Position numbers and translations under genes: made by a program
Shown: positions 1 through 10,968 of the stretch, piece after piece
How positions within the stretch are numbered: position 1 is the first letter of the stretch
Layout of the letters: each line of letters starts with the position of its first letter
Assembly: GCA_045837725.1 (NCBI GenBank)
Contig: JBEWZL010000106.1
Coordinates: 21,707-85,706 of the forward strand
Length of the DNA: 64,000 nt
From: Vermamoeba vermiformis
Lineage: Eukaryota; Tubulinea; Echinamoebida
Reading direction: 5' to 3'
Notes under the pieces: generated by a model
Database searches by the model: none
Seen by the model: the letters and a program-made list of their open reading frames with translations, nothing else
Told to the model about the DNA's origin: nothing

Positions 1-110
1 ATGCACAAAATTGAGGGTTAATAAATAAATCACTAATCTAACACTTGAAGAGACCGAGCAAAAATGTTTCGAAAACTAACCACATCCAGCTCGATCCATT
101 ACTTCATCTT

Positions 111-3100
111 CTACTTCATAGTAATGCGTTGACGCTTAACACTCGATGAAGGCACGAGATCAATATCGTCATCCAGCTTTCGCTTTGATCCAACAGCTGC
201 ACTACTTGTCGTAGATGTCGATCCAGATCCGCCGTTGCGAACTTGCAGTGCTCGTTCAGCGAGCGTCAAGCGCTTGTTGGTGGTTGGTGCAACTGGCTTA
301 GATTTCACTTGAACACGTGGAGTATTGGCGACTTCGTTGTGTTTCAGCGTTTGCAGTGGCTTGCGAACTGAATTCGCGACTTTAGAAACAGACTGCAGCG
401 ATGGCTTTGTGACTGTTGGTGGCGGCATCAACATTGCAGGTGTCATCTTCGGAGACTCCTCCGAAGTGTCATTAAGTGTCAACATGGTTTGGTTCAGATC
501 TTCATAGGCTGAATCATCTGTAGGCGCGCAACTCGATGAAGATAATGGTGCGCTAATAGTATTCGTGCTGGTCTTCAATGAGTTGCCCGAATTTGACAGC
601 AGTGAGTTCACATCCAGTTGGCCAGATCTGTACTTAAACAACTCCAAGCCCATATTATACATCGCTGTTACTATCAACTTATGCTCTCGTTGAAGAATCT
701 CGTGCTCTTCTTTAGCTTGCATAGCTTCTTGTTGCAATTTGGAAAACTCGTCGTTATTTACAGCGTTCTCGAGTTCTTCCTCCAACTTTGCTATTTTTTC
801 TTTCAAATTGTTAATTTCAATTTCAAGGCATCCAATTTTGTTCTATAATACAACGCCATTAATACAGATCCTATTATAACACCTATTGTTCACGTACCGT
901 CTTTTCTTGCAACTGTTGGTTCAATTCTTCTTGTTCCTCTTTCAATTTTTCCGCTTCTCTTTGTGCCTGTCGCTTTTGAACTTCATTTTCAGCAGCCTCG
1001 CCTATTAAATAATTAGTATGATACTCACTGAATAGTGTCCTTTATGTACGTACTTGTGGAAGTCTTCAACTTCAATGCAAAGTCCTGTAACTTCGTCTTG
1101 AATTGTTCTTGCACGGACTGCAATGAATTCTCCGTCTTTTTCAACTTCTCTTCGACTTTGCTGTACTTGATCTTTGCTTCGGTCAACTCGCTTTGCAACT
1201 CATAGATCTACGTATACAAGCGTTAACATCAAGCTGCCTTAATGAACAATCGTTAATATATGATCGTACCTTGGCTTGGCTCTCGTGCAAGTTAGCGTTC
1301 AACTGCTTCGTTGAATCTTCAAAATCTTTCACGCGCTTGTTGAGCAAGTTGTTTTCCTATTAAACAGTTATTATTAACACGATCCTTTATATTATATCAC
1401 TATTGCGTACTTGTTGATACTTCTGGTTCAACAACATCGTCGTGTCAAGTTTGTCCTCGAGAGCGTTGACTTGAGCGGTCTGATCCACAGTCATGCCACG
1501 AGTGGACGGTGATTTGAACATGTCATGCTTCACTACTCGTTCCTTACTACAATAACATTGGTTAGAATTAACTGCTTTAGCAGAACGATGTAAGTTTGAC
1601 ATGTCAAAAGTGACACGTGTAAAATGGTAAATTGTCGTGTCAAAAATTACGTACGTCGTGGGTGTCATAAGAGCACGACTCAATATCTCAGGAGAAGGTG
1701 TCGGTGCAACAGTTGTGATGATACTAACGGTGCTCTTTTGTGGCGTGGTCGCGAGCTGTGCCTTCGCCGAGAGCAATGCGATCTGTTCTTGTTGTTGCGA
1801 ATTTTCTTCTTTCAAAATTTCCAATTGTTCCTACAAGTAACAATGTTAATATTTGTACCATATAGATAGCTATTGAAAACATTATATAACCTCGCGTCCA
1901 AAAAACAAGATCCGTTACAATACCTTAAGTTGAGTAATCTCCAAGTCCTTTTCGTTTGTAGCCAGTTCCAGTTTGCTCGATTTTTCGGATACTTCCAAGA
2001 ATTGTTGCTTATAATTTTCAACTTTTGATTCTAAGCGGGCAATTGTACGCTTTGAATTCTCTTCGATATCAACTTTCTGTTGGATCAGCTTGGTGTTTTG
2101 TTCTTCGAGGGATTTCGATTGATTTTTCATGTCTTGGAATAACTCTAGCTTAATGTTGACTTTTTTCAACTGTTCTTCCAGCAGATCCGCCTTGCGAGCT
2201 TTTTCTTGTAAGATCTCCATCTCATCGCGCATTTCTCTTGATTTAAATACAAACTTCGATAACTCATCCACCTGATAACCATTATGTTAGCTTGCGCGTC
2301 TTCAAAAGGTATTGGTGCGTTAGATCCGCTGCTACTGACCTCTCGTTTCAATTTCAAAATATTTCGTTCTTTCTCCAATAATTTTGCTCGAAGCTCTTCA
2401 TTTTCTTCAGATATCCTAACAAAATAATATTAATGATCAAATAGCCCAAAAAGCTAACAATTGGTTCGTACAAGATCCGTTACAAAAAAAACGAAATCAA
2501 TTAAAAATCGGCAATAGGCATTACAGGCAGAGTTCTTTGCCACTGTAGTATTTAATGACTAAAAGCAAAAAAGAAAAGAGCACAACACCGCCGATTCCCA
2601 GGTAGTCTCCTACCCCAGTACTAAGAAGGCCTGAACAAGCTTAACTTCGCTGATCGGACGGGAAGCGGTGCATTCTTGTTAGTGTGGTCGTGCCCGAGAC
2701 GCTTCGCAACATCGTGTTCGGGTCACTACTTGCGTAACAAAAAAAAACAACCCACATCCATATCTCGAAGCGAATAATTTGGAAATCGGTTCAATAAGCC
2801 AAAATATCTGCTAATTTCAATCAATAGGGATAAATCGACTCACCTAGAGTTATTAAGGTTGATTGGGCTTTGAACAATCTCTTTTTGTTTGAGCATCTGT
2901 TCGAGAGTCGCGATCCGTTCTAATAATGCTGATTCACGAGCACTAGCATCTTCAATCTTTTGTTCCATCTGTTGAAAGGCTTCTAAAGCAAGGTCTTTCT
3001 GGACTTCCAAGCGCGAAGTGTAATCAGCGAATGAATCTACAATATCGCTCTTCAACTCGCTATTCTCTCGCCTTAATTCTTCAATTCTATCGTCTAATGC

Positions 3101-4023
3101 GGCACTATTGCTTCTGTAGTATATATTAATCACTATGCAATGGTATTTACTGCTAATTTCTTACTCGTCTGGAATTTCAACGGATTCATTTTCCTCTACA
3201 CGAGCGGATCTTGCTGACTTTTTCGGAGATTTATCTGCTACTACGCCAATCTTCTCGATCATCTGCATAATACAATATTAGAACTATCAATAAAGCAGAT
3301 CTACGATTGGAGTTAATTTGGACGTACCTTTTTGATTGTAAACATCAGATCTGTTTGCTCTCGTGTGGTTAGTTGCATAAGATTCATAATATGGTCCTCT
3401 TTTTTGCTACAGTGCACTGTTGCATGCAGAACTATTTCGAGAAGTTGCAGCATCTGATCTTCAAAAGCCTCGATCGGCTCATGACGAGCCAATAACTCCA
3501 AATCAAGCTATAAAACGTATATTGGTATGCTGTTGAATAATACTACGATATTTTGGTGGACTTACGTGCTCAAGAAACGGATCTATTTCCGTGTCCAATT
3601 CGTTGCGATAAAATTCTTTCAATCGCTGAATTATGATTTGCAAATTACTCTTCCGTAATATCCAATTAGATGTTAGCTCATCTAAATTATCTTCTATTCC
3701 TTCGATAGGGAACTCCAAACTAAAAGAGATTTTTGATCAAAAAAACTGATCTGATTAAATCATTCCGTAACAATTCCATTACTTCTAATATCAAATATAG
3801 CCATAAGTATAGAAAAAATATATGATACTTACCCAGTTGTAATTATTTTATGCAAAGCAAGTCCGTTCGAAAGGTTCGATAATTTAGATTCGGGTTTGAC
3901 ATCGAAAGTATTGATCTATAATAATTATAATTAATATATTAATTATAACTGATTTATACTCGCAAAGAATCTGTTAACGCATCCAGATCAAAAACCTACC
4001 CAAGCAAGAAAACTAAGATCCAT
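111..4023 (-). CDS. HOOK-family dynein-activating adaptor (14 exons, 873 aa)
   Basis: HOOK proteins link dynein-dynactin to cargo and microtubules through an N-terminal HOOK domain and long coiled coils. Fourteen exons join in frame: 4000-4023, 3833-3915, 3566-3719, 3328-3507, 3165-3262, 2844-3113, 2340-2415, 1924-2271, 1655-1830, 1411-1546, 1270-1356, 1054-1207, 898-1001 and 111-842. They total 2622 nt. Residues 1-150 match the HOOK domain pattern: start MDLSFLAWINTFDV, then LSNGLALHKI, then a helix with LLEIVLHATVHCSKKE like the family's LLQLILGCAVNCEQK. Residues of about 190-700 are heptad-rich, highly charged coiled coil. The last 150 are Ser/Thr/Pro-rich and basic, where other HOOKs bind cargo partners. 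The start is the first ATG of the HOOK domain. Intron 6 carries a 5S rRNA gene. The family call is confident; cargo is unknown. Confidence 0.9.
2578..2695 (-). rRNA. 5S ribosomal RNA, nested in an intron of the HOOK gene
   Basis: On the minus strand the 118-nt segment has the 5S landmarks: CCCGTCCGATC, GAAGTTAAGC, CTTAGTACTGGGGTAGGAGA and CTACCTGGGAA. The ends pair as helix I, with 5' GGGCACGAC against 3' GTTGTGCTC (nine pairs, two of them G-U). A T-rich run, typical of RNA polymerase III termination, follows the 3' end at once. The gene lies inside HOOK intron 6 (2416-2843) in the same orientation as its host, so the host pre-mRNA passes through it. It is a single dispersed copy, not part of a tandem array in this window. 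Confidence 0.93.
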
Positions 4024-4627
4024 TTTTTTCGTGTCGTTGCGGAGCTTACAATGATACTAAAGGACGCTAAATATCGTCCCCTTAAGCTGCAGTAGTGTAT
4101 AGACCAAAAAGAACGCGTAATTCAAACTGTAGATTTAAAAATTTCAAACAGCAATTTTTGGCGGGAGTTTATTATTGTTCTTTGTAACGCCATTGAGAAC
4201 AACACCAGTAATCTAAACCTTAGTCTTGTATAAGAGACGTGTCTAGAGCACAATCAGATTTAAAAGTTGGAATAGTTTTTGTTGTAAACAGATTTAAGCT
4301 CGGCGAAGCTGGAAACGGTCAATACCTATTATGGCGATATTACTCCTATTTTAGAATTTAAATCTATAAATAATAGAAAACAAGAATATGTCTGCCTAAC
4401 GGTACGGTTGCTGCGCGGTGATCAAGCAGAACCAGCTCATCTCCGACAACTAAATAGCGGTTTAGCTTTTACGCTTATTATCGCGGAGTGTGGTGCTCTA
4501 ATGGAAGCTTCTCCGGAGTTTTAGCCACATCCGAACTCCGTCGTGGAATTTTCTACGGCATTCTATTAGCACGTGGCTCGAGTGTTACACAAAAAAGCCC
4601 GAGTTTATTGTTTCTAGTTATTTTTCA
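4024..4627. promoter_or_regulatory. Divergent intergenic region, HOOK / glutaredoxin
   Basis: About 600 nt lie between two divergent starts and should hold both promoters and 5' leaders. I find no convincing ORF or RNA gene. The stretch 4440-4600 is less AT-rich than its surroundings and holds several near-repeats of a GGAG/CTCC kind, but no stable stem that I trust. Confidence 0.4.
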
Positions 4628-5404
4628 ATGCTAAGAAGGCTAACACAACAAACTACAACAGTTTTTGCTCGATCCAAGCCCGCAAACAAGCCCGTCACTT
4701 TATTTTTATTTAAACGAAACAAATCCACAATGTCTGTCTCCCAAACTGTTCAAACTTTGATTAACGATAACCCCGTTATGGTTTTCTCCAAGAGCTATTG
4801 CCCGTAAGTTAATGCAAGAGATCTGCTGACAATTTTTCTAACTTTAAATTATTTTCTAGTTACTGCACTAAGGTAAAGAATTTGTTCAAGTCCCTCGGTG
4901 TTTCATATAAGGTCGTTGAGTTGGATGAAGAAGGTAATTTAATTTTAAAAATTATTTTTAATATTTTTTTCGCTGGATCTGACATTTTCATACAGCCAAC
5001 GGCTCTGCTATTCAAGACGAATTGAAAAAATTGACTCATCAATCTACTGTTCCTAATGTCTTCATTGGTAAGCCTTATTCGATTAATATAAGACCTCGCG
5101 TGACTTCGAAGTTTGTTAAAAACACGTAATTTTTATCATGCAAAGTCTTAAATTGGCCGTAATCATAGTTAGCAATATCATATTAATTATAAATATCTAT
5201 TCGTGCCATTATTTTTATTTGCTAACATAATTTTTTTTGCGATCAGGTAAAAATCACGTTGGTGGATGTGATGGTAAGTCTCAAATTCTCGTTAAGACTA
5301 GATCATAGTATATTAATTATTGATTTATAGATACTCACGCTGCTAAGGCCAATGGCAAACTTAAGACTTTGTTGGATCAAGCTGGTGTCAAGTCTAACCT
5401 CTAA
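4628..5404 (+). CDS. Dithiol glutaredoxin (CPYC), two in-frame starts
   Basis: Glutaredoxins reduce protein disulfides and glutathione mixed disulfides using glutathione. Five exons (4628-4803, 4860-4933, 4996-5067, 5247-5273, 5331-5404) join in frame. The core has the CPYC active site (split by intron 1), VVELDE, the TVPNVFIG motif with the cis-Pro, and the GGCDD glutathione-binding turn. From the ATG at 4730 the protein is 106 aa, the normal cytosolic size. An in-frame ATG 34 codons upstream (4628) would add a leader that starts MLRRLTQQTTTVFARS, is rich in Arg/Lys and Thr/Ser and has no acidic residue, as mitochondrial presequences do. That form is 140 aa. One gene may therefore supply both compartments. 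The enzyme call is very secure; dual targeting is inferred. Confidence 0.95.
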
Positions 5405-6018
5405 ATCAGTCCTAATACCAATCGTATAGCTAAGCTTTATATATAGACTAGCTTCTTGTAATTAAACTCATAAATAACCATTAATACAATATTGGATCTG
5501 ACAACGACTTTACTGGAGTTATCGGAGCTCGATTTGATAACCATCATGGCCCTTTTCATAGGCGATATCGCCTTTGCTTTCGCGAGAATCACTTAGCGCT
5601 TCGGCTGCAGCTATTAGAGCGTCACTGTTCTGCGCTATACAGGTCATATTGATAATAAGTTAGATCTGTGTCTCCTGCAGGCCAAACTGCATCGTTGCCT
5701 TAATATGAAAGAGTTGCATAGTACGATCTGTGATGATTGTTAGGCATCAATAATTTTGAATTCTAATCGACTAACGGAGTAAGTTAGGCACATCCGGATT
5801 TTGAACGTCGTTCAGTGTTCCTCTAATCTGTAATTCGCAGCTTAATCATGTTCTAGAACTGCGATATTAAACGAATTGAAGTACGATTGAAATCTAGAGC
5901 GTTGCTGGAATTGCAGAAATAATTTTTTTGGGTTCGTAACGAAACGGTTTGGACAGCCATAAAAACCGCACGTGCTGCTGTCAATTTATATTGCTTATAC
6001 TTTGCTGTCAACTACAAC
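5405..6018. other. Intergenic stretch, mostly without assignable content
   Basis: About 610 nt downstream of glutaredoxin, including the promoter of the small gene at 6019. Apart from the 42-codon minus-strand ORF listed separately at 5519-5647, I see no gene. A perfect AGGCGATATCGCCT palindrome lies near 5562-5575, inside that ORF. Confidence 0.3.
5519..5647 (-). CDS. Possible 42-aa microprotein (uncertain)
   Basis: A complete ATG-to-TAA ORF of 42 codons lies on the minus strand in DNA less AT-rich than its flanks. The translation is Ala- and acid-rich and helical (for example ALIAAAEALSDSRESKGD). An in-frame stop sits just upstream of the ATG, so there is no longer version without splicing. 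I do not recognise it, and it could be a chance ORF or the last exon of a gene I failed to join. Confidence 0.25.
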   Translation of the reverse strand: MTCIAQNSDALIAAAEALSDSRESKGDIAYEKGHDGYQIELR

Positions 6019-6280
6019 ATGGCTGATAATAATAATATTCCCGTGGCCAACGGTAAGTAACGAATTTAATGTTTAACGGCCGTGGGATGCGCAAAAAAAT
6101 AATAGAACGGTTTGTCTAATGATTATTATCGTAGTGCTTATTCCGCCTCCAGCTCGTATGTTAAATCCTACGAGCGGCAAAGATGGATTTGATGTCCTAG
6201 AACCGCCTCAAGTAATTCCACAAAAGGTTGAAAACTCACCGCCACCACCCCCTCCTCCACAACAAAAGAATAAGAAATAA
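6019..6280 (+). CDS. Small Pro-rich protein of unknown function (59 aa)
   Basis: Two exons (6019-6052 and 6135-6280) with a consensus GTAAG donor and a CGTAG acceptor give 59 residues. The protein starts MADNNNIPVANVLIPPPAR, is Pro-rich through the middle and ends with a run of about seven prolines followed by QQKNKK. There is no signal peptide or membrane segment. The Pro-rich segment could bind SH3 or WW domains or profilin; that is only inference. Splicing in frame, with no stop in either exon, supports a real gene. I do not recognise a family. Confidence 0.6.
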
Positions 6281-6742
6281 TGTACTAATTTATCATAATT
6301 ATAGTAGTGTATTTTATCGGGCCGTTTGGAACTAATAAATTAATTAATTAAATTTCCAATTTTTTTTTCTGCAGATTGAGGACCGATTTAAGCGTATTAT
6401 ATTAATACGCTATTATATTGTAAATATGCTGATATATTAACGTACTTTTAGCATTGATTGTTGTCGAAGAGCGGACTTGTAGGTAACTCACTGACGGATC
6501 ATTAACTTGGAGTTAACGAACGCTCTCCTCTGCCTTAGCTAATATATATACTCTTCTTGTTAATAGCATTTCATAATCACGTAATGGTGTTGCGCAGGTT
6601 CCTTTCGCAAACCATTATTTCTAGCGGACAAAAAAAAACGGAATGGCAACGTAGGTATCCTACGTAGAAAAAAAACGAAGAGTAAAACGAGTTAGTATTT
6701 AATATTATCTTAACAATAGAAGGCCACAAAAGCAACAAAAAA
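6281..6742. other. Intergenic, no gene seen
   Basis: AT-rich spacer between two plus-strand genes. It holds a possible poly(A) context just after 6280 and the 5' leader of the next gene. No RNA gene or ORF of note. Confidence 0.4.
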
Positions 6743-7265
6743 ATGCCGAAACAACAAACAAGAAGTACGACGTTATTAATCGCGTCAATTTCAGCGCTTT
6801 GTTTGACCGGTGCTGGCCGTGGTGACGATTAGTCCCCTTATGTTAGAAGTCTTCTTAAATATAGTCTTACCTCATGGCGGTCATTCGCCCACATCAGAAT
6901 GGACAACTTTCGCCTTTGGAGTCAGTTTCGTATGGGCCTTCGGATTGTACATCGTCCCATATAACATCTTTATCTCTATACTTGGAGCTGCCGCTATTCT
7001 CGGTATCATTGGATCACGCGGCAACAATCCTAAAGTCCTACAGGCAGCCGCTGTTTTGAGCGGATTTGGATTCACGATCTGCTGCTTCGACACTTACTTG
7101 AACTTGGCTGGCTTATTCTTCTACGGCAGTGGTAGTATTGGCTATTATTGTGCTTGTATCGTTGTTGTTGCTCGCGCACTGCTATTTAGTGCTGTCATGG
7201 TCCTGTCACTACAACGAAGACAATCGTTGAACGGAACTCATCAAAACTTAATAAAACTGGCCTGA
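6743..7265 (+). CDS. Multi-span membrane protein with one apparent frame break
   Basis: From the ATG at 6840 an open frame of 141 codons encodes an integral membrane protein with about three more hydrophobic segments, a conserved-looking YIVPYNIF turn and a basic tail (LQRRQS). An upstream ATG at 6743 starts MPKQQTRSTTLLIASISALC, which looks like the beginning of a first membrane helix, but it runs into a TAG. If one G in the run ACCGGTG near 6808-6810 is ignored, the two frames fuse into one continuous first helix. So either the assembly has one extra base, a short or unusual intron is used, or the true start is 6840. No family is recognised. A four-span topology resembles tetraspan/MARVEL-like proteins only in outline. 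Confidence 0.55.
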
Positions 7266-7768
7266 ATACGATCGACCCTTGTAAAGTACCTGCAATTAGG
7301 TATTAGATCCTATTAAAATAAGCTATATTTACGTACTTTTCTCTTCGACAATAAGATCGGGATCCCTCAACAAATGCAATGAATTTCAACTTCATTCTCC
7401 TTGTTTATCGCTAATAACAGATTCTTTGTCTGTTTATTATTATATTCGAATATTACATGAACGTTTTGTTTGCTGTGTTCGAAGGCTCCGTTGTTTTTTG
7501 TTGGTATTATTTGACCGCATCTTTTTGTGCAGCAAATAATTATTGATTATTATTATTGATCGTACTAATATTGCTATATTATATACGATTACTGCTCACT
7601 ATAAGCGTATTCTTACATACCAAAAAGTGAGTACGTTTTTTTGTTCGTTATTATTATTGAGTTTGTTTTCTATCCGCTGAGTTTGTTATTGTTGTTTTTT
7701 TGAGTTGATTTTGATTAAATTTACAGTGCAAAAATAAATAAATAAATTTTAAAATCGAGAATTCTTCG
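7266..7768. other. Convergent spacer, no gene seen
   Basis: About 500 nt of very AT-rich DNA between the 3' ends of two convergent genes. It contains AT-rich stretches suitable for polyadenylation and many TATTATT-type runs, but no ORF or structured RNA that I can support. Confidence 0.4.
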
Positions 7769-10700
7769 TCAGTCATTCGCGGTCCTATAAAAATAATTCA
7801 GTTAGCACGATCAGCGTTTAAATTAATATTTGCATGATATATGATACGTATAATACGATTATAATTAAGATATTATTTGCGTTTGCGGAGCAGATCTAGC
7901 GACGTACCTGAAAAAATCAAGATTCCTCGAAACAACGAATGTATCTCGCTGTATTTTAATGTACAATGCCGTGCATTGCCCCAAAGCAGTATCCGCCCAT
8001 GAGAACGTCACGTCGGCCATTTCAGACCTCTCTGCGTTATCGGGATCCGGCAGAGTTATTGTCGCTTTTGCAGTTCGATCCACCATTAACTTGCTAACAC
8101 AAACTACTTCTTGGTACATCAACATCATGTCTGGTTGATGTGGCCTATCGAGTGTAATGCTATAAAATGTAACTTCGTCTTTTCCTTCTTCAAATTTCAT
8201 CGCTATAAGGTTCCACGTGTCTTTAACGCCCATAAAACCAAGCGAGTTCCATTTAATATCGGAATAGAATAGGCCTATTAAATGATATTAGCATGATTGT
8301 ATATAGTGCCTATTAAATTTGACAAGAAGTAATTCAATAGTAATTTCAAAAAATTTGATTCATGACAGTTGTTCGAATCCGATCCATTCATGGAAAACTA
8401 ATAGATAAACAATTATCTCTCTTATTTGATAGGAATCACTATTCAATAGTTCTATTGAATTGTTTGCCAAATCTTGAAGATTATACTCGCGCTTGTGAGT
8501 TTTAGATCAGATCAATAAAAATCTTTTTAGATAGCCGACCAATCAATTCATATTAATATAACTACGCTTACCTTTAGGTGTCGGACGCACTGCCAAGAAT
8601 CCCGGACTTTCTTTGACAACCGCCACGCTTTGCGGCTGTTGTTCCAACAACGCGACCAGACCTTGGATCCCGTAATACCTGCGTTATTAAGAGCAGTGTT
8701 AGTAACGATATTGCTATACTTGCAAAAGTATATGTGTCCCGAATTGAATCACATCCCTTTGATTCTGTTTCTAATCGGAAGTAGATCGCGCTTCAGGCGG
8801 ATCTTTGTGCAACCGGCGGAGTATTACAAAAGCGTATTTAAGCCCGAAACATACCTTGCTTCCTGAGCCAACTCCATGCGGTCCTGTAGTGAGGAGGGCA
8901 GGACTAGTGCACCCTCACGTAAGTAATTCAAAATGTACCGAAAGTGAGTTGGATCTCGGTCAAAAAAGTATCGGCCGTCAGCGTCCCTAAACACGTTTCA
9001 ATATTAATAATATGATTCACATCCGTGTAAATGCTTGGGAAATTGCGCGAAACAAATTACGTGATTCGTTAGCAAGGTCTCAAAAAAAAACAAGTGATTC
9101 CAATTAAGATTTTCAGTGAACGAGGCCGATTGAATAATTACTTTTCATTTGCATTGAAATTACGTTCAAGTTAATTAAGCCTATTTAATTAAATCCCTCG
9201 TTCAACTGTTTCCGTAGAATTAAAATAATAAACCATTTCAAATGCCCGAAATTCGCTGGCAGGTGTTAACTATTCTTTTTAAGGAAATGTCATACACACG
9301 CCAGCGGTACTCGAAGAGTTTTCGGGGCTTGAATTGCGTGTGAGAAAAGTAAGATGTTAAACCTCCGATTAATTAACGCTATAATTGGCCTCGGAAGGGT
9401 AATTTGATCTGGATCTTATTCATTTCAAAATTGAATTAATGACTTTGATGCATTACCTTGCTGCGCCAGGTTGTATCGTTAGCAAAGTGACCTCTCTTGC
9501 CAAAGTTAAAGTCGTCGTAGTAAAGATCTGAATTAAATTGAATAATACCAAATTAGTAAAATTCAAACTGGAATCTTGTACATAATAATATGAGCTCTCT
9601 GGTCATCATATAATGCTCATACTAACGCGTCGTCATCACTGACGGATAAATACGATTTTAACAATAAAACTACGTTGCGAATCGCCGCTGATTTACGAGT
9701 TTGATAGCTTTTGTGTGGGTGATTCAAAAAGCATAAAAAATGCCTTAAAAGGCCTAATCGACATTACTTAAGCCGATATCGGCTCATTAGCCCGCTTACC
9801 TTGCCACCAATGTTTAGTTCAACGATTGACGGATCCGCTACTTGCCCAAGAGATTTTCGCAAGTTGTTGGTTCGTTTTTTCTTAGTAGGACCATTAGTCA
9901 TCTCCATACCATCATATTGTTTTCGTTTAGGCGTTCCATTGATCAATTGAGACTCGCCACTGCTCGGCGAAGAAACCGGCGTCGGATTCAGACCAGGAGG
10001 AGAACTAAAAACGGAAACAAAGCGTTAATTCATGTGCTGAATATGCTATATGCGCCACTAGCCCGCACGCGTTAAATTAGTAACTCATACGCATGAGATT
10101 ACGCCATAGATTTTCGTTGTGTAACGAGGCAAAATAAAAAAAATCTACGGAGAAAAAGAAAATAAAAAAGGAATCGGCAGAAGTACAAGTATGGTACTTT
10201 AAGGCATGGTCTCTAAGGCAATACGATCGCTCGCATGAAAGAGACCTTTGGGTCCAATAGCTGTATCTCGAAATCGAGATTTTAGAAATTTTCCCAAAAT
10301 AGCCTTAGCTTTAGTACCATACCCGAAAATAAGCCGAATAGCGAGGGGACCTAACTATAGAACTCTATAATACGGTTTCTTACCTCGCTGGATTCATTAG
10401 AATTTGGCTAGAACTCAATTCGAGTCCGATCGCTGGTTCTTGCGAATTCTCGTCGCCTTCTTCGCCGCGCTTTTCTCTTTTAGCTTGGTTGTTTATATTA
10501 GAGCTGCATTGATAACACACGCCCCTAAGATTGCAAAAATAAATTAGTTTGAATTACTTGATCGCTTTGGATCGTGTTATGGATGATTAAAAATTATTTG
10601 GACGCGTTCTATGGACCTGCAATAAGCTATCCCATTGTCTTTCGCGTAGTACATATAAGAAAAGATAAATATGAAACCGAATCACAGCGTCAATAGGCCA

Positions 10701-10968
10701 AACAACGAAAAATAAGTCTATTGTTAGTGAATCTCCCACTAAATTCAAATTTAGAAGAATTATGGCCTTGCATTATTAATACTCATTCGAGTATATTGCA
10801 TATTTTAGTATTAAATAATAGCTATTGGCAGGGAGAGTAAAATTATTGGATTTTACTTAAAACTGTTTTTGCTTACCTCTCGTGTTCAACTCTATCTATA
10901 TGAGGGCAATCATGAGGTCTGGGGTGTTTAATAGGCCTTCCACGCTGTCTTAACGAAGTACCTGACAT
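7769..10968 (-). CDS. KCTD-like BTB (T1) domain protein (8 exons, 376 aa)
   Basis: KCTD-type proteins oligomerise through a T1/BTB fold and commonly act as Cullin-3 substrate adaptors. Exons 10877-10968, 10384-10524, 9800-10004, 9457-9527, 8855-8986, 8572-8678, 7908-8274 and 7769-7784 sum to 377 codons. The T1 domain is at about residues 135-215: VELNIGGKIFTTTTLTL, then DADGRYFFDRDPTHFRYILN, YLREGALVLP and YYGIQGLVALLE. Residues 78-130 are polar with a KKKR cluster, a possible nuclear signal. A C-terminal domain of about 130 residues has a mixed beta pattern as in KCTD homologues. Near the N-terminus a C-x-H-x5-H-x4-C-x2-C spacing (residues 21-37) could bind a metal. Intron 2 (10005-10383, the third gene segment boundary from the start) holds a self-complementary element. 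Family assignment is strong; the partner is unknown. Confidence 0.85.
10189..10322. ncRNA. Candidate structured RNA or fold-back element in a BTB-gene intron
   Basis: The ends are a perfect 10-base inverted repeat: GTATGGTACT (10189-10198) and AGTACCATAC (10313-10322). Inside are CTAAGGC (10213-10219) against GCCTTAG (10302-10308), GGTCTCT (10208-10214) against AGAGACC (10240-10246), which competes with the previous pair by two bases, and ATCTCGA (10265-10271) against TCGAGAT (10274-10280). The nesting suits a multi-branched RNA excised from the intron, but terminal inverted repeats would also fit a small fold-back DNA element. No flanking target-site duplication is visible. No known snoRNA boxes were found. 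Confidence 0.4.

Noticed and set aside
8365-8385. TTCGAATC, a tRNA T-loop-like sequence
   Set aside because: No flanking T-stem, acceptor stem or A-box; it lies in a BTB-gene intron.
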